Shown here piece by piece: positions 16,138 through 24,432 of a stretch of 49,371 nt of DNA; the first letter of the stretch is position 1; each line of letters begins with the position of its first letter. Source of the stretch: Sphingobacteriia bacterium. GTDB lineage: Bacteria > Bacteroidota > Bacteroidia > NS11-12g > UBA9320. A program made the translations under genes and the position numbers. The stretch is from the NCBI GenBank assembly GCA_008080835.1, contig VMDK01000116.1:1-49371 (forward strand). The letters are read 5' to 3'. The notes under the pieces are model-generated. The model worked only from the letters and a program-made list of their open reading frames with translations. It was not told the DNA's origin and did no database searches.

Positions 16138-18780
16138 ATGGCCAAATCCGACAACAATAAATTCCTGTTCCGCAACCTGAAAATATACAGCAGCACGGAA
16201 TGGTTAGCCGATAACAAGAAGAAGTATCGATCAGTCTACGACCTGAGTGAGCTCGGCTATATTTATTGTGAATTCTCCTTCTTCAATCTCAACTTTCGAA
16301 AGGAAGATTGGCCCCTCAACTTACGTCTCAAGTGCATCGACGAGGATAAGAAAGAAGTATGTGATCTGAACTGCGACCGCGATGTATCCATGAATTCACA
16401 AGTGGTGTACGTCCGTGAAGGATGGGGAACTCGCTCCAGCGGTGGTTTCTGGAAACCTGGTATTTACAAATGGGAAGCCTGGTCGGATGATAAACTGATC
16501 GCTGAACGCAATTTCTACATCCAGGAATTCGGGAAAGTCAGTGGTACTGGTCAGCCGTATTTCGACATCGATACGATCAAATTGTATGAAGGACCGGACG
16601 CAAACGTGCTGCCGGAAAACCGAAAATACTACACGACTTTCCATCATCAGTTCACACGATACGTGTGGTCTGAATTCAATGCTCAAAACCTGATCGGTGA
16701 GGTGAACTACTGGACCTGTGAACTCACCTTCAATTTCCGAACGGAAACCAACCTTCTCAAGGGATCTATTTCAAAGGTGTTCTTAGTATACCCGCAAGAG
16801 AAAGATTTCTCCATTACTGTGGGGTGGGGCGCCGACACCGTTGGAACCTGGGGCAAAGGGAAATACAAGCTCGAGATACTCTTCCTCGACCGCATGATCG
16901 CCACCAAGACATTTGAGATCGGTGAAGATTATGTGAACGCTACGGAATCCGATTTCCTCATTTCGGAGACCGTTCAGGAAGAAGAAGTTCCGGAACCGGA
17001 AGCTGAATCTAAGTCAGGAACGGCAGTTCAAGCCGCCCCTTCCGATGACGTGGAGGATGTCCTTCAGGAATTGGAAGACCTGATCGGATTGTCAGAGGTC
17101 AAAGCTCGAGTCAAAGAATATAGCCACTATCTGCAATTCATTACCCTTCGAAAGGACAAAGGGATCAGTGAGGATGAACCGATCAATCTGCACGCCATTT
17201 TTCGCGGGAATCCCGGTACCGGTAAAACAACCGTTGCCAGAAAGCTCGGAAAGATCTACAAGAAACTCGGACTGCTCACCAAAGGGCATGTCCATGAAGT
17301 GGACCGTGCGGATCTGGTTGCCGAATTCATAGGTCAGACCGCCCCGAAGACCAAAGCCGCTATCCAGAAGGCCAAAGGAGGCATTCTTTTCATTGACGAG
17401 GCTTATTCTCTTGCGAGAAAGGACGACGACGCCAAAGATTTCGGTAAAGAAGCCATTGAGATCCTTCTTAAAGAAATGTCCGACGAATCAGATTTTGCCG
17501 TGATCGCGGCAGGATACCCGGATGAGATGAAGACATTCATCGAATCAAATCCCGGTTTGAAGTCGCGTTTCAATATGGTGTTCGACTTTCCGGATTATAT
17601 GCCTCAAGAGCTGATTGAGATCGCAGCCTATTCAGCAGATAAGAGAGGCATCACTTTCAGTGAAGGTGCTCAGGATCTTTTGTACAAAAAGATCGTGGAA
17701 GCATATCGTAACCGCGACCGGTTCTTTGGCAATGCACGACTGGTCAACTCCCTGGTTGATGAGTGCAAAATGAATCTGGGTTTGCGCGTCATGGACGAGA
17801 CCAATCCGGGTGCACTTACCATGGAAGAACTCTCCACGATCAATGAAGCCGATGTTGCCAAATTAGAGATCAACCCACGTGAGAAATTGCCGGATATCCC
17901 AATAGATGAAGAGCTGTTGCGCGAGTCCGTCGACAAGCTCCATCAAATGATCGGCCTCGACAAAGTGAAAGAGGACATCGAAGATCTGATCAAACTCGTC
18001 CGTTTCTACAAGGAAACGGGTAAAGACATTCGCAAATCTTTCTCATTGCACACCGTTTTCACGGGAAATCCCGGAACGGGAAAAACAACTGTGGCACGTA
18101 TCCTTAGTCAGATCTATAAGGCTTTGGGGATCCTTGAACGAGGGCACCTCATCGAATGCGACCGACAGAGCCTGGTGGGTGGATACATCGGGCAAACGGC
18201 CCTTAAAACGGGCAAGATCATCGACATGGCGATGGGAGGTGTATTGTTTGTAGATGAAGCCTATTCACTTACGGAAGGTGGAGGCTCAGACTACGGGAAA
18301 GAAGCAATTGAGATCATCTTAAAGCGCATGGAAGACCATCGCGGAAAATTTATTGTGATCGCAGCGGGGTATACCGAAAACATGCGTCGCTTCCTGGAGT
18401 CCAATCCTGGACTGAAATCTCGATTCGACCGCACATTCCTGTTTGAGGATTTCACGGAAACCGAATTGCTCGAGATCGCTGCTAATCAGCTTGCGGAGAA
18501 CAATCTCAAACCCGACAAACAAGCCACGGAGCTCTTGTCAGACATGATGACCAAAATGTATACCGGTCGCGACAAGTACTTTGGCAATGGTCGTGCGGTT
18601 CGAAAAGTGATCGAAGAAGCCGTTCGCAACCAACACTTGCGCATGAGCGAGATCGCAAGCGAAAAGAGAACATCCAAACTCATCTCCACTTTGAAAAAAG
18701 AGGATCTTGAGCCGATCGCATTGGCTCAGGATGTGATGGATAAACCTCCGAAATCCATTGGATTCCGGATGGAAAAATAA
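16138..18780 (+). CDS. Tandem AAA+ ATPase (CbbX/SpoVK-like) with duplicated N-terminal beta-rich domain
   Basis: Two Walker A (GNPGTGKTTVARKLGKIYK, GNPGTGKTTVARILSQIYK) and two Walker B (GGILFIDEAYSL, GGVLFVDEAYSL) motifs; N-terminal ~290 aa appears to be two related domains. ATG at 16138 (the ORF track begins at an upstream TTG). Confidence 0.88.
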   Translation: MAKSDNNKFLFRNLKIYSSTEWLADNKKKYRSVYDLSELGYIYCEFSFFNLNFRKEDWPLNLRLKCIDEDKKEVCDLNCDRDVSMNSQVVYVREGWGTRSSGGFWKPGIYKWEAWSDDKLIAERNFYIQEFGKVSGTGQPYFDIDTIKLYEGPDANVLPENRKYYTTFHHQFTRYVWSEFNAQNLIGEVNYWTCELTFNFRTETNLLKGSISKVFLVYPQEKDFSITVGWGADTVGTWGKGKYKLEILFLDRMIATKTFEIGEDYVNATESDFLISETVQEEEVPEPEAESKSGTAVQAAPSDDVEDVLQELEDLIGLSEVKARVKEYSHYLQFITLRKDKGISEDEPINLHAIFRGNPGTGKTTVARKLGKIYKKLGLLTKGHVHEVDRADLVAEFIGQTAPKTKAAIQKAKGGILFIDEAYSLARKDDDAKDFGKEAIEILLKEMSDESDFAVIAAGYPDEMKTFIESNPGLKSRFNMVFDFPDYMPQELIEIAAYSADKRGITFSEGAQDLLYKKIVEAYRNRDRFFGNARLVNSLVDECKMNLGLRVMDETNPGALTMEELSTINEADVAKLEINPREKLPDIPIDEELLRESVDKLHQMIGLDKVKEDIEDLIKLVRFYKETGKDIRKSFSLHTVFTGNPGTGKTTVARILSQIYKALGILERGHLIECDRQSLVGGYIGQTALKTGKIIDMAMGGVLFVDEAYSLTEGGGSDYGKEAIEIILKRMEDHRGKFIVIAAGYTENMRRFLESNPGLKSRFDRTFLFEDFTETELLEIAANQLAENNLKPDKQATELLSDMMTKMYTGRDKYFGNGRAVRKVIEEAVRNQHLRMSEIASEKRTSKLISTLKKEDLEPIALAQDVMDKPPKSIGFRMEK

Positions 18781-18802
18781 AACCCAACCAAACCAGAACA
18801 CC

Positions 18803-19537
18803 ATGCTTAAGAAGTCATTGTTCGCTGTTGCATTTGCTTTTATCGCGATCGGTTCTACCGCTCAATCCAAATTCGACCTGGAGGTCGGCATGAACGCCGC
18901 GCCTTTGTGGATGTCAGATTTCGACTACTCCCCTGCTATCACCGTTCAAGCCGGTCTTTTTGCCGACTTGCACCTGCGAGTTCAAGCAGGCTATGAGTCG
19001 AATTGGAAGGAATCAGATCGACATGTCCGAACCAGTAACGCATTCTTTTCCAGTGGAACCCTCGACAGTACCATCACCTACACGCCGAGAGAAGACAAAA
19101 ACCTGTTCCTCGCAGCGGCCTTGCTTAACGAGCACGATCTGGGGAACGACTTCTATGCTTACTACGGTATCGAGTTGTCGTATCAGGAGAAGATCAAGAG
19201 CTGGAAAGAGCGACAAGAGGTCGTTCAGGAATTTCAGCAGGGAAACCGCAACAACTCTCAGAACGATTTTGACTACAAGCGAACCACCACATCCATGGGT
19301 TACTCTCTGCTTGGTGGATTCCGATATAATGCCACAGAACGTATCGCAATCTCATTGGAAACGAGTATCCAGGTCATGAGTCGATCGGTCACAACCGAGC
19401 GTTCTACTTCCATGATGCAATGGAACGAGTTCAATCCGCAGGTATTCCGTCAATCCAACAAATCTGAAGGTACAGATGTGGAATCCCTATTCGGAATACG
19501 TCCGATCAGTGCATTGCTGATCACATTCCAGCTCTAA
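18803..19537 (+). CDS. Outer-membrane beta-barrel-like protein
   Basis: MLKKSLFAVAFAFIAIGSTAQ signal peptide; alternating beta-strand pattern ending ...ISALLITFQL. Confidence 0.6.
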   Translation: MLKKSLFAVAFAFIAIGSTAQSKFDLEVGMNAAPLWMSDFDYSPAITVQAGLFADLHLRVQAGYESNWKESDRHVRTSNAFFSSGTLDSTITYTPREDKNLFLAAALLNEHDLGNDFYAYYGIELSYQEKIKSWKERQEVVQEFQQGNRNNSQNDFDYKRTTTSMGYSLLGGFRYNATERIAISLETSIQVMSRSVTTERSTSMMQWNEFNPQVFRQSNKSEGTDVESLFGIRPISALLITFQL

Positions 19538-19539
19538 GA

Positions 19540-20757
19540 CTAAAGGATCCTTCCGCCGCGCATCACGTGGGAAACCTGGTTGTGCGCAGGGTAATACGGG
19601 ATCTGATCCAGATTGTCGATGGTATAAAAATTCAGATCGGCACGTTTGCCTTTGGCGATGCTTCCACACTCCTCTTCAAATTCAAGCGCATGTGCTGCAT
19701 TGATAGTGAGAGCGTTAAAGGCCTCATTTGGCAATAGTCTTTGTTTCACGCACGCCAGACTGAATACGAAATTGAGATCGAAGACCGGTGACGATCCGGG
19801 ATTGAAGTCTGATGCCAAAACCAGAGCACATCCCGCATCTATTATTTCACGTGCAGGTGTGTAGGGAATACTCAGAAAAAAGGAGCATGCCGGAAGAGCT
19901 ACCGGGATCAGATCGCTCTCCTGCAAGACTTCAAGGTCTCCCTCTCCCAGCACTTCGAGATGCTCCACGCTCAATGCGTTCATTTGCTTTGCCAGATCCA
20001 CTCCTCCAAAGGCATGGAATTGGTTCACATGGATCCGACTGCGCAATCCTTGCTTCAAACCAGCTTCAAGTATCCTTTTCGTTTGGGCAAGATCAAAATA
20101 TCCTTTCTCACAGAAAACGTCTATGTAATCCGCCAATCCTTCACTGACTACCTCAGGCAAGATCTCTTTGATCACGAGATCGACATAGCCATCCGTGTCG
20201 CCTTTGAAAGCTGCGGGTACTGCATGAGCTCCAAGAAAGGTAGATCTGACCGGAACGATCCCTTCGTCATTCAACCTCCGGGCTACTCGGAGCATCTTCA
20301 GCTCATTCTCCACATCCAGTCCATAACCACTTTTGATCTCAATCGCTCCTGTTCCCGATCGCTGAACATACATGAGTCTATCTTTGGCCTGCTCGAACAG
20401 CTCATCTTCACTCATTTGAGCAAGTCTTCCGGCAGAATTCAAGATCCCTCCTCCTCTACTGGCGATCTCTTCGTAACTCAGTCCTTTGATGCGATCCACG
20501 AATTCGCCCTCCCTTCCGGTGGCAAAGACGAGGTGGGTATGACAGTCGACGAATGCGGGCGCCACAACCATTCCTTGAGCGTCATGTCTTTCTGTATGTT
20601 CGGGTTCTACACCATTGCCGAAATCTGTGATCCGACCATTCTCCACAAGGATCCAGGCATTTTCCAGTGAATCCACTTCGGCCATGCTGCTGCCTTTCCT
20701 GATTCCGGAAGTTTTGGTCTCTACTCCGTAGATCTTGCTAATATTGTGAATGAGCAT
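19540..20757 (-). CDS. hutI: Imidazolonepropionase
   Basis: FVDCHTHLVFATGREGEFVDRIKGLSYEEIASRGGGILNS, IEIKSGYGLDVENELKMLRV, RIHVNQFH, LASDFNPGSSP. ATG at 20757. Confidence 0.95.
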   Translation of the reverse strand: MLIHNISKIYGVETKTSGIRKGSSMAEVDSLENAWILVENGRITDFGNGVEPEHTERHDAQGMVVAPAFVDCHTHLVFATGREGEFVDRIKGLSYEEIASRGGGILNSAGRLAQMSEDELFEQAKDRLMYVQRSGTGAIEIKSGYGLDVENELKMLRVARRLNDEGIVPVRSTFLGAHAVPAAFKGDTDGYVDLVIKEILPEVVSEGLADYIDVFCEKGYFDLAQTKRILEAGLKQGLRSRIHVNQFHAFGGVDLAKQMNALSVEHLEVLGEGDLEVLQESDLIPVALPACSFFLSIPYTPAREIIDAGCALVLASDFNPGSSPVFDLNFVFSLACVKQRLLPNEAFNALTINAAHALEFEEECGSIAKGKRADLNFYTIDNLDQIPYYPAHNQVSHVMRGGRIL

Positions 20758-20798
20758 GGGGTGGATCAATTGTTGGTCTCTACCACAAATCAAAGCAT

Positions 20799-21311
20799 AT
20801 GATCATTGAGATAAAAGGCCATAAACCGGAAATAGCTGAAGATGTGTTTATAGCACCGTCTGCCGACATCATTGGTAATGTCACCATCGGGTCGCAGAGT
20901 TCCGTGTGGTTTGGAGCTGTTTTGCGCGGAGATTCAGACAAGATAGAGATCGGGAAACGTTCGAACATTCAGGATAACGCCGTAGTTCATGTTGATCCGG
21001 GAGATCCCGTGAAGATAGGGAACGACGTAATAGTCGGTCATCTTGCGTTGATCCACGGAGCAACGATCGGAAACAACGTATTGGTTGGAATGAACAGTAC
21101 CGTACTGAATGGAGCCGTGATCGGGGAGTTCTCACTGATCGGTGCCAATGCCCTGGTCACCGCAAATACGGTGATCCCACCGCGCTCCTTGGTACTTGGA
21201 AGTCCGGCAAAAGTTGTCAAAGAATTAAACACAGAACAGATTGATGCCATCCAAAAGAATGCCGATGTGTATGTGAAACAGGCAGCCGAGTATCTGGCCA
21301 CTATTGGATGA
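20799..21311 (+). CDS. Gamma-carbonic-anhydrase-family (left-handed beta-helix) protein
   Basis: IAPSADIIGNVTIGSQSSVWFGAVLRGDSDKIEIGKRSNIQDNAVVHVDPG...VGHLALIHGATIGNNVLVGMNS. Confidence 0.9.
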   Translation: MIIEIKGHKPEIAEDVFIAPSADIIGNVTIGSQSSVWFGAVLRGDSDKIEIGKRSNIQDNAVVHVDPGDPVKIGNDVIVGHLALIHGATIGNNVLVGMNSTVLNGAVIGEFSLIGANALVTANTVIPPRSLVLGSPAKVVKELNTEQIDAIQKNADVYVKQAAEYLATIG

Positions 21312-21405
21312 CCAAATGACGCAATAAGAAATCTCAATCTACATTCCTTTTGGGATGCGGGTTGAGACACTAAATTTGCATTCAACTTAAAAAAGCAAAA
21401 TAATC

Positions 21406-22038
21406 ATGTCAGTACTAGTAGGAAAAAAAGCACCGGAATTCGTAACGAAGGCGGTTGTTAATGGCGAAGAGATCGTAGACAACTTCTCGCTTCAACAGTA
21501 TCGAGGAGAGAAATATGTGATCTTCTTCTTTTACCCAAAGGACTTCACATTTGTTTGCCCAACAGAACTTCACGCATTCCAGGCAAAACTCAATGATTTC
21601 AAATCGCGTGATTGTGAGATCGTTGCATGTTCAACAGACACAGAGCAGAGCCACTGGGGTTGGTTGCAGGTTTCCAAAGATCACGGTGGGATCCAGGGGA
21701 TCACATACCCGATCGTTGCCGACACCAACAAAACAGTTGCGATGAACTATGGTGTACTCAATGGAGAATACGGTTATAACGAAAGCGACGAAATGGTTGC
21801 CACAGAGCAAATGATCGCTTACCGTGGATTGTTCCTCATCGACAAAGAAGGAGTGGTTCGCCATCAGATCGTCAATGACCTTCCGTTAGGAAGAAACGTA
21901 GATGAAGCTCTTCGCTACCTGGACGCTCTTCGTCACTTTGAGCAGCATGGAGAAGTTTGTCCGGCCAACTGGTCAGAAGGACAAGACGCCATGAAAGAAA
22001 CTCACGACGGTGTAGCAGAATATCTCGCAAACCACTAA
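21406..22038 (+). CDS. 2-Cys peroxiredoxin (AhpC/Prx1 type)
   Basis: FFFYPKDFTFVCPTELHAFQ peroxidatic Cys; HGEVCPANW resolving Cys. Confidence 0.95.
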   Translation: MSVLVGKKAPEFVTKAVVNGEEIVDNFSLQQYRGEKYVIFFFYPKDFTFVCPTELHAFQAKLNDFKSRDCEIVACSTDTEQSHWGWLQVSKDHGGIQGITYPIVADTNKTVAMNYGVLNGEYGYNESDEMVATEQMIAYRGLFLIDKEGVVRHQIVNDLPLGRNVDEALRYLDALRHFEQHGEVCPANWSEGQDAMKETHDGVAEYLANH

Positions 22039-22056
22039 GTGAAATTTAGATAAACT

Positions 22057-22088
22057 AAAAAGCCACCCGGATAGGGTGGCTTTTTTTA
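22057..22088. terminator. Bidirectional Rho-independent terminator between convergent genes
   Basis: aaaaagccaccc-ggata-gggtggcttttttt. Confidence 0.8.
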
Positions 22089-22104
22089 TGGATGTAATTC
22101 TTGG

Positions 22105-22347
22105 TTAAGAAATACTGGTTCTCACCTTTACACTATAAGCACGCACTGATTTGTTCAAAGACTCCCCCGTTTTGTCCATGTGATCTTTGATCCAAATAGC
22201 CGCTAAAATGTGTGTGAGTTGTTCTCCTTCGTCTTCTCCTTCGATATTGATCTCAGGTTGACGCTCGTCCAGAAGCGCGGCCTCAGCCTTCTGCAGTTCG
22301 TCAATGCTATATGCACCAACTATCTCTTTGATTACCTGGATCTGCAT
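22105..22347 (-). CDS. DUF6952-like small protein
   Basis: 80 aa MQIQVIKEIVGAYSIDELQKAEAALLDERQPEINIEGEDEGEQLTHILAAIWIKDHMD..., adjacent to Trx and Prx. Confidence 0.7.
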   Translation of the reverse strand: MQIQVIKEIVGAYSIDELQKAEAALLDERQPEINIEGEDEGEQLTHILAAIWIKDHMDKTGESLNKSVRAYSVKVRTSIS

Positions 22348-22664
22348 TAGTTCAACTTATTAATAAGATCTACAACTACTTCTTCTTTCGAGGTAGCAAG
22401 ACCCTCTACCAACTCACCATTTTTGAAAACAGCGAAAAATGGCAAATGACTCACACCACCCGCACGACGGGCTTTTTCATTCTCTTCTGCGTTCACTTCG
22501 AGGAATTCAACGTCACCAAAGCGTTCGTCATCAGATAGCCTCCTAAACTTAGGAGCGAACAGTTTGCAACTGCCACACCAATTCGCGAAATATTTGACCA
22601 CGACCTTGTCGTGTTCTTTCAACGAAGTTTCGAAGTCTGCATCGGTATTTAATGTAACACTCAT
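22347..22664 (-). CDS. Thioredoxin family protein
   Basis: VVKYFANWCGSCKLFAPKFRRL; start MSVTLNTDADF at 22664. Confidence 0.88.
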   Translation of the reverse strand: MSVTLNTDADFETSLKEHDKVVVKYFANWCGSCKLFAPKFRRLSDDERFGDVEFLEVNAEENEKARRAGGVSHLPFFAVFKNGELVEGLATSKEEVVVDLINKLN

Positions 22665-22755
22665 AGCTTGTTCATTTATAGCCACAAAGATACTATGCAC
22701 ATTAGGCGGCAACAATTACATCTACCTATATGCTCATTGAGGACAGCGATAGGAA

Positions 22756-24408
22756 TTACTTGACCAACGTGATCTCCTCGATGGTATCACCGATCCGGAT
22801 GTCGTTCACCACATCCATCCCATCAACTACATATCCGAAGATGGAATAACGTCCATCCAAATGAGGAGTTGGGATATGCGTGATGAAGAATTGCACCCCT
22901 TCGGTGTCGTTCCCGGCTGAAGCCAACCCCACAGCGCCACGATCATACTTAAGGTAGTTGCTGAATTCGCTCCGTTGAGTCCAGTTCAAGCTACCCCATC
23001 CGTCACCTCTCGGACATCCACCCTGTATCACAAAATTGGGAACTACACGATGGAAGAATTTGCCATTATAGAACCCTTGTTCTATCAATTTGACAAAATT
23101 CGAAACCGAGCCCGGTGCATCGTTCACTTCCAGACGGATCATGATCACACCTTTGCTGGTCTGAATGCGAACCTGTTGATCGGCAGGTATGGATTGTACA
23201 TGCGCCCAATCGATAGGATGATTGTATTCGAATTCCGGTTTTTTAAACTCCACATCCTCGATCTGGGCGATCAATCTCCCCAGATCCAGATAGGTTTCCA
23301 TTTGCTCGGGCATCACAAGTGATCCCTGAATCTCACGTATGACATCGAGACTATCAGCATAAGGAAAGTCGGGCCGTTGAACCAAAATAGAGGCAATTCC
23401 ATTGGCTGACAAGCTTTGAAGAGCCATATCGCCTGAATGCAAACAATAAGTGATCGTAGCAATGAATCGATCTGCCGGTATCTTGCTGATCTGATTGATA
23501 TATACCTCGGTAGCGGTCGTGCGAACGATATGCGCAAGTGATTCATTTCTGATCAGAAGCTCCAGTGTATCTATATCTGTAGGTGTGAATTCCTTTTGGC
23601 GCAACATGTCGGCAAATGCATACTGGGAGCTTCCATTTTGTGTACCCTCAATTGATGTTGAAACGCCGGTGATCCGATCTTTCCACATATCAGCAACATG
23701 TGCGATCTCAGCATCAGAGGAATTGATCGCGACCCAGGTAGCTAAAAAATCATCCACACTATCTCTAGCCACCGGATTCTTTGCATTCCGGAATAAAGTA
23801 TGGATGGCGTAGAAATCTGCACCTGTCCATTCTTCATCTACAAGGACTTCACGGCATTGTTTGAATCCACGTGCATCGTACACCTTGTTCAATGAGGCTC
23901 GATAGATGCCAGCGTATTTCCCGACCAGCAATATGCTGTCGGTCAATTCCAAAGACAATAAGAACTCCAGTGCTTTGTCATCGGCGCATTTCCCTAGAGC
24001 TTCCAGAGCGATGGATTTTCCGATGTAGTCCAACTCATGGTGAAATGTTGCCAATATGTCTGCGGCAACGGATGAATCTCTCATTTGTCCGAGAGCGAAA
24101 ACAGCGGCACGACGGACTTCTGTTGTCTCATCGGTTTGTGCAACTTGCAGCAAGTAAGGCACAAATGCAGTATCACGAATGGATGCGTATGCCAAAGCTG
24201 CGCGCTCTCGATGCGCAGGCTCCTTGGATTTCAAATAAGGGATGAGTTGCTTACCTTCTATTCGATCTTGATACTCGTAGATCTTGCGGATCTGAGGATC
24301 GGCAAAAGCGTTTACAGGTGCATCAACAACCTCAGTGGGTTGGTTCTTAGTACAGGCCAGCAACAAAAGCGTTGCTGCGATCACTGGCAGCATCAAACGT
24401 GAATTCAT
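22756..24408 (-). CDS. Lipoprotein: HEAT-repeat domain fused to cyclophilin-type peptidyl-prolyl isomerase
   Basis: Lipobox-like LLLACTKN; HEAT-like VRRAAVFALGQMRDSSVAADIL; C-term FFHRVVPNFVIQGGCPRGDGWG...GVQFFITHIPTPHLDGRYSIFGYVVDGMDVV. Confidence 0.9.
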   Translation of the reverse strand: MNSRLMLPVIAATLLLLACTKNQPTEVVDAPVNAFADPQIRKIYEYQDRIEGKQLIPYLKSKEPAHRERAALAYASIRDTAFVPYLLQVAQTDETTEVRRAAVFALGQMRDSSVAADILATFHHELDYIGKSIALEALGKCADDKALEFLLSLELTDSILLVGKYAGIYRASLNKVYDARGFKQCREVLVDEEWTGADFYAIHTLFRNAKNPVARDSVDDFLATWVAINSSDAEIAHVADMWKDRITGVSTSIEGTQNGSSQYAFADMLRQKEFTPTDIDTLELLIRNESLAHIVRTTATEVYINQISKIPADRFIATITYCLHSGDMALQSLSANGIASILVQRPDFPYADSLDVIREIQGSLVMPEQMETYLDLGRLIAQIEDVEFKKPEFEYNHPIDWAHVQSIPADQQVRIQTSKGVIMIRLEVNDAPGSVSNFVKLIEQGFYNGKFFHRVVPNFVIQGGCPRGDGWGSLNWTQRSEFSNYLKYDRGAVGLASAGNDTEGVQFFITHIPTPHLDGRYSIFGYVVDGMDVVNDIRIGDTIEEITLVK

Positions 24409-24432
24409 GCCGCAAATGTCGACAATCCCGAC

